Of a DNA stretch of 64,000 bases, positions 30,432-41,306 are shown in pieces (position 1 is the first letter of the stretch; each line of letters starts with the position of its first letter). The notes under the pieces were generated by a model, which saw only the letters and a list, made by a program, of their open reading frames with translations, searched no databases and was not told the DNA's origin. The translations under genes and the position numbers were made by a program. Source of the stretch: Blastocystis hominis (lineage: Eukaryota; Sar; Bigyra; Opalinata; Blastocystidae); NCBI RefSeq assembly GCF_000151665.1, contig NW_013171815.1, forward strand, positions 1,687,153 through 1,751,152. Direction: 5' to 3'.

Positions 30432-33400
30432 CTACAAAATACCATGCGCAGCTAACTGCCCGCGCAACTGACCCACGAGTTTGTTCTTTTCGTCGAGATA
30501 TGAAGCTAAGGTTGTGTTTTCACTTTGGCGGTAGGATAAATCGTTTTGCAAAAAGGTGATTTTCGATTCCAGAAGCTGGACCGATTTGAGTGCAGTTTCT
30601 CGAGCCACGATGAGGTCAACGATGCGTTTATTGAGCTCCTGGTTTTCTTTTTGTAGAGAAGCAATGATCTGTGAAGAACAATCAGAAAGGGAAGAACTCA
30701 CGGAGATAGATAAACTGTTTCTTCCAAGAAAATCTGAAAAGGAATCAGGATCACTGTGCTCAGACTGTCTGACAGCTTTCAATTCATTTTCCAGTTCTAA
30801 ACACTTTTGGGAAGACAAGTTGAGAGAATCAAGGGCTGATTCAAGCTCTTTCTTTAGAGCTGCTTCTGAAGATTTCAATGAGTCAACAGTAGAGTTCGAT
30901 TCATCTAGCGATTTCTTTAATGAATCATTTTCTGTTTTCAATTCTTTCAAGGATGTTTGGATTGATTCATTTTCATTCTTCAATGCATCTTCAGAAGATT
31001 GGAATGATTCGATTGTAGAATTCAATGTTTCAAGTGAATTTCTCAATGATTCATTCTCATTGTTCAATGAATCCATTTCATTCTTCAGTGAATCCATTTC
31101 ATTCTTCAGCGATTCATTTTCACTCTTCAATGAATCCATTTCATTCTTTAATACTCCATTTTCATTCTTCAATGATTCATTCTCCAATTTCGATTCTTCA
31201 TAGGAACTTCGTAGCGACTGATTATCCTTTTTCAGGTTTTCATTTTCCTGCTTCAAAGTATCATCAAAAAGCTTCAACGATCCATTAGAAGTCTTTGACT
31301 CTTCCAGAGAGTCGCGGAGCATTTTATTCTCTTGAGCCATTGTGTTGTTTTCAACTTTTATTGTTTCAAGAGTAGCCTGTAATGTTTTAAGAGTAGAGTT
31401 CGATTCATCTAGCGATTTCTTTAATGATTCATTTTCTGTTTTCAATTCTTTCAAGGATGTTTGGATTGATTCATTTTCATTCTTCAGTGAATCCATTTCA
31501 TTCTTTAATGTTCCATTCTCATTCTTTAATGATTCGATTGTGGAATTTAGCGATTCATTTTCATTTTTCAACGACTCCATTTCATTCTTCAGTGATTCAT
31601 CTTCATTCTTTAATACTCCATTCTCATTTTTCAGTGAATCCATTTCATTCTTTAATACTCCATTCTCATTCTTCAATGATTCATTCTCCAATTTCGATTC
31701 TTCATAGGAACTCCGTAGCGATTGATTATCCTTTTTCAGGTTTTCATTTTCCTGCTTCAATGTATCATCAAAAAGCTTCAACGATCCACTTGAATTCGCT
31801 GACTCATTCAGTGCACTTTGCAATGATTCGATTTCCTTTCTCAACGCATTTTCAGAAGATTTCAATGAGTCAATAACCGCATTTGACTCATCAAGCGATT
31901 TCTTTAACGTTTCAATTTGCTTATTCAATGATTCGTTCTCCGATTTCAATTCCTCAAAAGAAGCCTGAAGCGATTCAGTATACTCCTTTGAATGTTTCAC
32001 CGCTTCTCTCAACTGGGAACACTCGATCTTCTGCAATTCCAGCTCCGATTGCGCGTCTTTCAACTGCCGTTCCAACTCCTCTTCTCGACGTTTCGCTTCT
32101 TCCAACTGACTTTGCAACTCTGAATTTTGTAGAGACAAACTCGCAGCTGATTTTCCTTCTTTCACGCTCTCCTCCTTCCACTGCTCTAACTGCTTAATCG
32201 TCTCCCTGGCTTCCTTCTCTCGTGTTTCCAAGGCATGAAGATCTTCTCTTTGCTGTGCAACAACTTTCTCTCTCTCTTCCCGCTCCTTCTGCAGCGAAGC
32301 AATCATCTCTTCTTTCTGCTTGATCTCTGCCTCCAAAGCGATCATATCCTCCATGTCCTCCATTCCATTCGTCGAATCATTTAACTGGCTGATAAGCTCA
32401 TCTCGACGTCGCTCCAACTGCGCAATCTGCTGACGATGCGCGTCTTCCTTGCTCTTCATTTCTTCCTGATTCGACGCCAATACTTGTTCTAATCTCGCGA
32501 TCTCTTGCTCCTTTGCTGCAATCAACTCTCCTTTTTCTTTTAGCTGAGCGCCAAGGGATTTTACCTGCTCATTGCAGAGCTCGCGCGCTGATTTCTGAGA
32601 TTCCAACTGCTGTGCAAGAGAAGTACTCTCGCTCTTTAGACTCTCCATTTCGCTCTTCAGCTGCGAATTTGTTTCATTCAATTCGGCGATGAGTGAATTG
32701 GACGTTGCGATGTCTTGAAGCAGAGCTTCTTTCTCTTGTGAAGAATCTCCACGCTCTTTCAATTCGCGAATTTCTGCTTCTCTCTGCTCACAACTCTTCT
32801 GCAAGTCCGCGATTTGATCTCGAAGACCTTTCAATTCGCCTTCCTTCCCCTGCAATAGAGTCGAGTACTTGCTAATCTCATTCTTCAATCCATCTGTAAC
32901 GCTTTGTGCCTCTGACAATTCTATGGAGAAGAGAATTGACGAAAAAAATACGTTTCTGCAGTTGCTCACATTCGCGGGTTTTCTCTGAAAGGAAATACTC
33001 CTTCTTTTGGCCCGTTAACGTTATCATTTGCATTTCCTCTTCCAAGCGATTTGATTCATTCAGATACTAAGGGAAAGAAAGAACAAAACACATACACGAT
33101 CACGCTCAAGACAGTAATATGCTTCGGGGTCATACATTCCCTCTTCCATTGTATTCACCTGACTCGTCAACTCGCCGATTTTCTTCTCATAAAACTCCAT
33201 TTTCGTTTGGTGCTCGATTGTTTCCAAGCTGAGCTGCTCATTCAACCGAATGATCTGCTCCTCATATGAGGCGCATGCTAAACAGGTTTTTTGCAACTCA
33301 TCCTTCACCATTGCCAAAGACTCATTAGAGACATTTAAACTCTGCGTTAACTGATCGTTAGAGTTCCTGAGGGTCTCCGCTTCGGTTTCAAGACTATTTA

Positions 33401-33707
33401 CTTGTGCCTGGAGTTTGGAATTCACTTCTTCAGCAGATTCGATTGCAGACTGCAATGCCGAAACAGTGTTTTCATGCAGCTGCTTTTCATTTTCGAGTTC
33501 TTCCTCTTTCAAACGTAAGTTCTCGGCAGACTGCGTCCCCTGGATAGATACCTCGTTCACTAGTCTCTTTGCAAAGGAAAAAGACCCGCGAACATCTTCA
33601 GCCTTCCGTGCAAGGGCATTCAAATCTCCAACACGAATCTCCCGCTTCTTACTGATCGCCTTCACCGCCTCAATGAGATTGAACAGGCTAGACTCCAAAT
33701 TATCCAT
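30432..33707 (-). CDS. Long coiled-coil protein with duplicated heptad blocks
   Basis: About 1065 residues, nearly all predicted coiled coil (tropomyosin/golgin-like composition: Glu, Lys, Leu, Ser, Asn). Two introns only: 29 nt after CLERDR and 31 nt after EQLQK. The C-terminal half is built of heptad/undecad units of the type SLKNE(N/M)(E/D). A larger unit containing GSLKLFDDTLKQENENLKKD and QSLRSSYEESKLENESLK is present twice. No membrane segment or known C-terminal domain was seen. Start MDNLESSLFNLIEAV at ATG 33707 is chosen over a TTG slightly upstream. Likely a cytoskeletal or Golgi tether, but the sequence does not decide. Confidence 0.8.
31090..31790 (-). repeat. Internal coding duplication in the coiled-coil gene
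   Basis: Blocks at about 31100-31290 and 31560-31790 are nearly identical in DNA and protein (SGSLKLFDDTLKQENENLKK), separated by short SLKNE-type units. Near-identity at the DNA level suggests recent duplication or gene conversion. Confidence 0.75.
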
Positions 33708-33847
33708 GCTGCTCTGTCTCAAGGATATTTAACAAACAACCCTGCCATTATCTCTCTAGCCGTCCTTTTCCCATTGTTTCATCGAACAAACAAAACTACC
33801 TCCATCGGGTTGAGCGAACCCTGGCTGATCGAGCCCGAGCTCTCTTC

Positions 33848-35033
33848 TTACATCATCATGCTCTCATAGTAGGCGGCCTTCTTCTCCGCGTACTTGGCCT
33901 TCTCCGCACGCTTCTTCTCGAGGTTCTCGGCCTTGTGCTTGATGTTCTCCTCCATGGCCTTCTGCTCGGCCGCGCGGGCGATGGCGGCGTAGGGGTTCAG
34001 GCTGTCCATCACGGCCTTGTTCTTCAGCGCGTTGGCCTTCTTCGGGTAGGCCACCACCTTCTTCGCCGGACGCACCACCGCCTGGATCTCCGCCGAGTTG
34101 ATCAGACGGCCCATGTCCGCCACCGTCAGCACGTTCTTCGGCATCGTGTAGCCCACCTTCTCCGACTCGGGGCCGTACAGAGCCTCCAGACGCTCGAACG
34201 CAGCCTTCGTCCAGATCACGAAGCGGCCCACGTGGCCACCGGGCGCCATGCGCAGCACGTTCATGCGGTTCACGTTGCACAGCTCCACGCCGGGAATGTT
34301 GCGGAACGGCAGCGCCACCGCCTCCTCGCCGTCAGCGTACACCACCATCGGACCCACGCGCATCGTGTATCGGCGGTTGCGCATCTTGCCCTTACCGCAG
34401 CGGATCTTCTTGCTCTCAGACACTCTCTCAACGTCCGCGTAGCAACCGTTCTTCTGCAGGAACGACACAGCCTCCTTCGTCTTCGTCAGCTTGCACAGAG
34501 CGTCATCCACAACGAACGGAATCTCGCTCACACCGTCGATCTTGTGACCACGAGCCATCACCAGAGCCGGAACAGCAGAAGCAGCAAGAGCAGACACCAG
34601 AGCGTATCTCTTCTGGTTCACGTTCACCTTACGGTGCCACTTTCTCCAGATCTTCGTCGGAGCGAACATACGACCCTTGCGACACATGTTAGCGAACGCT
34701 CCCTGACCAGAACGAGCAGTGCCTCCACCAGACACACGAGGAACACGAGCCACAGCTCGACCAGTTCCCCACGAGATAGCAGAGTGCTGGTGACCAGCGC
34801 GCTTGAACACAGCGTACGGCTGGCGGTGGTTCTTGTTCAGACTACCTCACAACACTAAAAGCACCACTTACTTCGTGTGGACGAACTGGACCACATCAGT
34901 ACGAATGGGAGCAGTGAACACAGACGGAAGAGGGACCGTGCTCACGATCTTGTTAGCAGTCTCCACAGAGTACACAGAAACAACAGGACGAGCAGCCTAC
35001 CGCATCAACCGATATTCCAACACCTCCTACCAT
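33848..35033 (-). CDS. RPL4: 60S ribosomal protein uL4
   Basis: Large-subunit protein lining the exit tunnel. [12 protein letters not shown] opens the fold; [20 protein letters not shown] and [19 protein letters not shown] are the universal tunnel-loop signature; [20 protein letters not shown] follows. The C-terminal extension ends [14 protein letters not shown]. Two introns: 34 nt immediately after the ATG codon and 30 nt before LNKNHRQPY. An intron directly after the start codon is common in ribosomal protein genes of small-intron protists. About 365 residues. GC-rich codon use contrasts with neighbours, as expected for high expression. A TGTTTGTT lies at 33785-33792. Confidence 0.96.
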
Positions 35034-35203
35034 TTTATTCCTTGTAATAGAGGTTTTTATTCCAAATCAATGGTTCCATCGCACGTTCAGTCATCAGCCA
35101 TTATCATGGAAACGAGTTTCAGTCCAACAAACAACCCCATTTTCATCCAATTTATCATCATTCGCTCCACAAACTCCATCCATACTATCCACACGACTCC
35201 TTC

Positions 35204-36178
35204 TTAAGGCTCCACACGTCCACGAATACGTCCAGTGCGACGAGCAGCAATCAGACCCACCTTCTTTCCGGGGCAAGTGCCACGGCTGCGAGTCGAAGGC
35301 TTACCAATGTGCTGGTGGTTACCTCCTCCGTGCGGGTGATCCACAGGGTTCATGCACACACCGCGCACCTTCGGCCACTCATTGCGCTTCACAGCGAACT
35401 TGTGGTACGCACGACCCGCCTTCAGCATCGGCTTGTCCATGCGGCCTCCGCCAGCCACGATTCCCACCATGCCACGGCAGCTACGCGTTACAACCAACAC
35501 AAAGAGAGAAAAACATACCTCGAAGAAACCGTCTTCTTGATGCCCGAGGGCAGACGGATGAACGTCATGCTGCGGTCATCCGAGTGGCCAATCACAGTCA
35601 CGTAGTCGCCAGAGCACCGAGCCAGACTGCCGCGATCCCCCACCTTGTGCTCCACGTTGCACACAACAGTTCCCTCAGGAAGCTCACGCAGAGGAAGCAC
35701 GTTACCCACGCTGATATCCGCCTTCTTACCGCAGAACACGCTCTGGCCAGTGAACATACCCTCAGCAGCCAGGAACAGCTCCTTGTCCACCTTGAAGTGG
35801 TAACTACCCATTAGCCACCTTCTCTCTAACACAAATACGGATTGCGGAAAGTCACGCGAGCAAGAGGAGCGCCACGACCGGAATCGTGAACGATCTCTCG
35901 CACCACTCCCTTCAGGAATCCGTTGCGCTCAGAATAGTCCAACGCACGGAATTGAGGCACTCCCTTACGCAGGTGAGTGTGAGCCTGGAAAACAGCTCCT
36001 TTAGCTCCTTTTCTTTGTCCTATATATGCAGTTAGACATAAATACTATATGGAGAATGCAAATCATACAAATATTGCAAAAAGAAAAGCAAGAAACAGCA
36101 AGAGTGTTGTCGTTGCTGTTATTGTTGTTGTTGATAACCAATTTCAAATTATCACCTACCGCGAATGACACGACCCAT
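35204..36178 (-). CDS. RPL8: 60S ribosomal protein uL2
   Basis: Peptidyl-transferase-centre protein. [20 protein letters not shown] opens it, [19 protein letters not shown] and [14 protein letters not shown] follow, and the hallmark is [19 protein letters not shown] including the conserved His-Gly-Gly loop. Ends [11 protein letters not shown]. Three introns: an unusually long one of 140 nt (36020-36159, phase 1 after seven codons), then 29 and 38 nt. About 255 residues, normal length. Confidence 0.96.
36020..36159 (-). other. 140-nt intron of the uL2 gene
   Basis: Starts GTAGGTGATAA and ends CATATATAG; the exon codons ATT CGC G and GA CAA AGA join to give IRGQRK. It is over four times the usual intron length here, rich in CAA repeats then T-rich. 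No clear box C/D pair was found. Confidence 0.85.
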
Positions 36179-36827
36179 GGATGAAAGCTAGATTCTAAAC
36201 CAATTGAGAAATAGGTTCAAATGTCAATATTGGTTGTATTTCTGGAAAACCAATAATTGGATGTATTTTGCAGAAATGATCAAGTTGAACAAAGTGGAAT
36301 GAATGATGGATAGATGGCTGAATGGATAGTGAAATAGGTAGAGAATGGGATGGAAAAGTGAAAATGAATGTTGGAAACCTTTCCCAACGTGCTAGTTTGT
36401 TTGTGTGTGGTAATGGCATTGTGAATCGATTGGTGTTTAATTGGAAGGAGTTTGCAAAGCGATATATTTAGTTATTATGTCCTATAGGAGGTGAGGTGAG
36501 GTGAGGTGGATGTGCTGAATTCTATGTACTTGTGGTTGTATTGAAGTACTCAGAGAGATGTTATGAAGTGATAGAATGGAATAATTGGTTAGAACTGAAT
36601 GAACAAACAAACAAACAAACAATGAATCACATTGGTCAGAGTGGACTTGTGATCAATCATGATTTTACTACCACCACTTGCTTCCCATTTATCATATCTG
36701 TTTCAAATGCATCAATATTGAATAGTATAAAACAAAGAGAAATGAAAAAATGAGAATCACAAAAACAATCCAACATATCAATAATAATACAAAAACTACT
36801 AATTTAGTATTAAGTAATACCTGTGTA
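36179..36827. other. Intergenic region with simple repeats
   Basis: About 650 bp between the uL2 ATG and the end of the MORN-LRR gene. Contains (GAGGT)n near 36489-36506 and (CAAA)5 at 36602-36622. The latter reads as overlapping TGTTTGTT copies on the minus strand, but it lies over 200 bp past the nearest minus-strand stop. No convincing ORF. Confidence 0.5.
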
Positions 36828-38252
36828 TTATTCATTAAAGCAATTTGAATAAGGCAGTTTGACATTTTGGAGATTCGGAATATCTATAGCACATCAGTAT
36901 TCAATGTTAAAAATACTTTCCAATGTCACTGAACGAGGAATAATCAAACTCCATCCTTCAGAATTGATGGATGTTAGATTTGGAAGATCTAGAATCAATC
37001 ATTTCCAATCACTTCATTCATACTTCGCATTATCAATGAACAGGATTGATCATCTTTTCCAAAGAGTGCAAACCAACCGAGTTGAATGGATTGTAATGAT
37101 GGAAGATCTACATCAATCATTTCAATCAAATTCATTCAATACTTTCCATTATTGTTGATAGGGATTTAGAGAATGTCCAATAACCTAATGTAATGGATTG
37201 TAGATTTGGAAGATCTATGCATAATGCATTTTCTACATGAAATCAATACCTCGAAGCACAAATGAACTATAATAGAAATTGAATGAATCACTACTAATTT
37301 TACCAATTTGAATGGATTGTAATTGTGGCAGATTCTTCAATTCAAAGTCTCCTCCATAATCACTGAAACTGAATTCACCGATTTCTATCGATTCCAGTGA
37401 TTCACAATTCAATATGTGGAATGATTTCAATTCATCATTTCCATAATAATTCTTACTCTGAGTAAATGAGTTGATTCCGATTTTGATAGTTTTCAATCGA
37501 TTCAATCCGTCGATTTTGAATGTTTGCACTGATTCAAAACAATCATTACCGATTTCGATTGATTCCAAATTATACAACAATGAAACATCCCAATCAACCA
37601 ATACACCATAGTTAGTCAGTTTCATATGTTTGATTCCGATATTCAGTGGCTTGCTTCCATCTCCTTCATATTTTTCATCAATATCACATTCAATTCCATT
37701 ATACCATTCACATTCATTCACTAATTTACCATATCGATCATACACTTTTCCTCTTCCAAATCGATTATCATCACACCAATATCCTTCATACTCAATACAT
37801 CCATTATTATGATAACTCGTTCCATATCCAAATCGTTTCCAATTGATCATTATGCCCTTGTACACCAAGAATCCATCATCATCATACATTTCACCATATC
37901 CAAATGGAATTCCAAACTTGTTATCTGTCAATACCAATCCTTCAAATCGACTTCCGTGATCCAAATCCACGATTCCTTCTCCAATGGATTCTTCATTATA
38001 TGAAATAGCACCAATTTGATGATTTCCAAACACTTTCAACACTTTCTCATCACCCATCACAAATCCTTGATTCATAAATACTCTATTATCGAAATGCAAT
38101 ACTACACATTCTCTACTACTCAAAGTGACTGAAATCCAGCCATCCACTTTCATTTCTTGATTCACACATCCTTGTATATCTCGAATGATGGAACTATTAA
38201 TACTGTAGTCATTAATAGCAGAATTGACATAATCAACAATCTTTTGCATCAT
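36828..38252 (-). CDS. MORN plus BspA-like LRR protein
   Basis: About 430 residues. The N-terminal half has MORN-like units (GDEKVLKVFGNHQIG, GSRFEGLVLTDNKFG, FVDDDGFLVYKGI-type and CIEYEGYWCDDNRFGRGKVY). The C-terminal half has LRR5/BspA-like repeats (NLESIEIGNDCFESV, LKTIKIGINSF, LESIEIGEFSFSDY). The first exon ends in frame at 37233, but four further repeats continue when 33-35 nt phase-1 introns are removed: LPNLQSITLGYWTFSK, LPSLQSIQLGWFALFG, LPNLTSINSEGWSLI and IPNLQNVKLPYSN, ending at TAA 36828. Each of these introns lies at the same place, just before (D/N/I)(L)P. Probable cytoplasmic scaffold; the same two modules occur in Entamoeba-type and oral-bacterial surface proteins, but no signal peptide is present here. 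Confidence 0.75.
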
Positions 38253-38508
38253 AAAATATCTCTTGCTTATTCCGCCATTTTTTCTTCCACTAGCTATTCT
38301 CCATTTCTAGTTCTATGGAGTGAATAGTACCAAACTACAATGCGGAATACCGATTCCTTTTGACTTTTCATCTCCATTCTAGAAACTCTCGTTCGAACGA
38401 TTCATAGCAATCGGTATCACACTCCTAATCTTAACAAACTGTATAAAACAAACATGCATTCTATCCGTGAAGATAACTAACTCCCTTTACGAAAAACACA
38501 GATAATAA

Positions 38509-40338
38509 CTAGCACGATGTTAGAAGAGAATATTGCTGACGTGCGACATTTATCCAGGCAATGACATCGTTCATCTCTGCACTTCCGCAGGCATATAAGA
38601 AGTCTTGCAACTTATCCAAGTTTAATTGGAAGTTCTTCTTCGCATCCGCAGGAAGCGACTCTTCTTTTTCTTCTAGTAAGGAGCTGATTCTTCGCACCAA
38701 GTTCTCGAGCTCATTGATGTACCCCAGTTTCTTCGCGTTTTCCTCATCGTCCTGCCGGAACATCTCTGCTGTTTCGATCATGGATTGGATTTGCTGTTGC
38801 GATAGATTCGTATTGGCGTTGTCGATGAGGATCTTGCTCTGCTTTCCACTGCTCTTCTCCACTGCAGACACATCTAAAATGTTGTTTTCATCGATGTAGA
38901 AGGTGATCTCAATGATCGGCTCGTCGGCCCGCATCAGAGGAATATCCGAGATCGTAAACTTTCCTAGAAGACAATTATCGCGCGTTAAGAGTCGCTCTCC
39001 CTGATACACCTTGATCTCTACGGTCGACTGATTGTCTGTAGGAGTCGTGTACACATCCGTAAAAGTGGTCGGAATGCGAGTATTCCGAGGAATCATCACG
39101 CTCATCACACCCCCAACAGTTTCCACTCCAAGAGAAAGGGGAGTACAATCCAAGATATCGATCTTATCGAACACCTGCTCTGCCGCTGAGTCGTGGTCTT
39201 TGTCCAGCTTCTGTGCCATAATCAGAGCGCCCATGGCAACAGCTTCGTCGGGATTGATGCTCTTGCAGACCTTGCTGTGAGGGAAGCAATTCGAGAGCAG
39301 TTCCTGAATCTTGGGAATTCGAGTTGAGCCACCGACCAACACTACTTCATGAATAGCGTCCTTGCTGAGACTTGCATCGCGCAGCGTTTTGTCCACGATC
39401 GAAATCGTCTTTTTAAAGAGGGCACTATTCAGATCTTCGAACAGAAAACGACTGATGGTGCACTCAAAATCATATTCCTCAAATTCAATGCGAGAGGTAG
39501 TCGCAAAGGAAAGCTCCTGCTTGCAGTTCTCGCAAGCATCCTTCACTCGAGCTTTCCATCGCCGATTCGAGCGAATATCCTCGTCCTTCTCTTTGCAATA
39601 CTGGTCCATTACATACTTGGCAAGGTTATTGTCAAAATCATCACCTCCCAAATGACTATCGCCATTGCATGAAACCACCTCAAAATTTCCATTTCTCAAA
39701 GCCAAAATGGAGACATCAAAAGTACCACCTCCAAGATCATAAATTAAAATGTTTTTATCCGAGTGCTGGTTCTCAAAAACATAAGCAAAGGCAGCGGCAG
39801 AGGGTTCATTCAGAATACGGAGGACGTTTAGACCCGCAATTGTTGCAGCGTCCTTTGTAGCCTGTCTCTGGCTATCATTGAAGTACGCAGGAACGGTGAT
39901 TACAGCGCTTGTTACCTTAGCATCAAGAAAAGCTTCGGCTTGCTTCTTCATCTTCTCGAGAATCATTGCACTAATCTGCTCAGGACTGAACACCTTCGCT
40001 TCCTTCTTATACATAACATTAATCACTGGTTTTCCCTCCACACTTTCTGTCACCTTGAACGGCCACATTTTCATATCGCTCTGCACTTCAGCATCTTTGT
40101 ACGCATGACCAATAAGTCTCTTCGTGTCATATACCGTATTTTGATAGTTTGAGCGCATACGTTTCTTTGCCGCTACTCCAATGATTCTCTCACTGTCTGT
40201 AAATGACACAACAGAAGGAGTAGTTCGGGTTCCCATCTCACTAGGTGCAATTTGAATCTGTCCGTTTTTCCAAACTGCAACGCAAGAGTTCGTCGTCCCA
40301 AGGTCAATGCCAATTGCTGTAGAAGTAATATTTTCCAT
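38509..40338 (-). CDS. HSP70: Hsp70 chaperone, cytosolic type, intronless
   Basis: 609 residues in one exon. IGIDLGTTNSCVAVW (phosphate 1), VPAYFNDSQRQATKDA, RILNEPSAAAFAYVF, LIYDLGGGTFDVSIL (phosphate 2) and VLVGGSTRIPKIQELL (adenosine) are all intact. The substrate-binding domain continues with LDCTPLSLGVETVGGVM. The C-terminal lid is shortened and there is no EEVD, so it would not dock TPR co-chaperones as a standard Hsp70 does. Expected to be an active ATPase chaperone. The upstream 968 bp carry no gene. Confidence 0.93.
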   Translation of the reverse strand: MENITSTAIGIDLGTTNSCVAVWKNGQIQIAPSEMGTRTTPSVVSFTDSERIIGVAAKKRMRSNYQNTVYDTKRLIGHAYKDAEVQSDMKMWPFKVTESVEGKPVINVMYKKEAKVFSPEQISAMILEKMKKQAEAFLDAKVTSAVITVPAYFNDSQRQATKDAATIAGLNVLRILNEPSAAAFAYVFENQHSDKNILIYDLGGGTFDVSILALRNGNFEVVSCNGDSHLGGDDFDNNLAKYVMDQYCKEKDEDIRSNRRWKARVKDACENCKQELSFATTSRIEFEEYDFECTISRFLFEDLNSALFKKTISIVDKTLRDASLSKDAIHEVVLVGGSTRIPKIQELLSNCFPHSKVCKSINPDEAVAMGALIMAQKLDKDHDSAAEQVFDKIDILDCTPLSLGVETVGGVMSVMIPRNTRIPTTFTDVYTTPTDNQSTVEIKVYQGERLLTRDNCLLGKFTISDIPLMRADEPIIEITFYIDENNILDVSAVEKSSGKQSKILIDNANTNLSQQQIQSMIETAEMFRQDDEENAKKLGYINELENLVRRISSLLEEKEESLPADAKKNFQLNLDKLQDFLYACGSAEMNDVIAWINVARQQYSLLTSC

Positions 40339-41306
40339 ATGAATAATAATGATATTAAAACGGTTACAACTATGATGAAACTCCCAGCAAAACCCATCCC
40401 TTTCTTCAGTTTATCGTTACTTATTTATGATATGCTATTATAAAAAACTCAAGAATTATCCAGAGACTTTATTGTGATTATAGAGACACTCGATTCATTT
40501 GCTTATGCTGCCTTTTTGAAAAGTACATTGTATGCTGATTATTTATGAGATGAATTGTATGTGTCGACTTTCAGACTAAGTTACAATTAGAGTATTCCTG
40601 TTTGTAGTGTTAGTTTTGACCTTTTCCGATTAATGCAAAAGTCGTGTAGAGCTAAATATCAACTTCCAAAAAAAGAAGTTTGACACTTTACATCAGTTCA
40701 CTATTCTTTGATGGAATTTATTCCCGTTGGATCCTAAATTCAGTGTACTCAAATTATTGTATCCAATGTTCTATTTTGCGAATAGAAGAATTAGATTCTC
40801 TGTATTGTTTGCTGACTATATGATTTTACGATAGTGATAGTGATATTATTGCGATTCAAATCATATCATTATGCAGTGGATTAGTTCAACTTCGATCTAG
40901 AATCGTTATTGGAATGATATCAGTCATTTCAATATGATGATTGACACATTAGGATTAGAGTAGCAAAGAAATACATGCGACCTCTATAATGATACAGTCG
41001 CTGTTGTGCTTTTTTCGACAAACACACGCAATCTATACAAAATAGGTAAATACACTGTAGCGAATGTTCAACAGCAATATCCAATCGACTCACAGCAACA
41101 TTACTGTTCCACTGTGTATCGAATCACTGGGAATGCATACTGAAGTCATACCCTATTCGAAACAATTCATAAATTAAACAAATGTAATGTGCGATTCACG
41201 ATTCCAGAATTATGGGGTATTCTACTCAATTTCATTGATCTATTTTTCTCAATAAAAACGTAGATTGATCTATTGTTCGCAATAACGATTTGTAGTATCT
41301 CCATTT
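40339..41306. other. Long intergenic region
   Basis: 968 bp, AT-rich, between two divergent genes (Hsp70 on minus, Vps53 on plus). No ORF with protein-like composition, no tRNA and no repeat of note was seen; the longest gene-free gap in the window. Confidence 0.6.

Noticed and set aside
33935-34858. 307-codon plus-strand frame opposite uL4
   Set aside because: Antisense shadow of a highly biased ribosomal protein gene; low-complexity His/Leu/Arg composition.
36828-37232. Decayed LRR pseudogene downstream of the MORN-LRR frame
   Set aside because: The apparent stops all fall inside 33-35 nt GT-AG phase-1 segments at equivalent repeat positions, so spliced exons explain it better.
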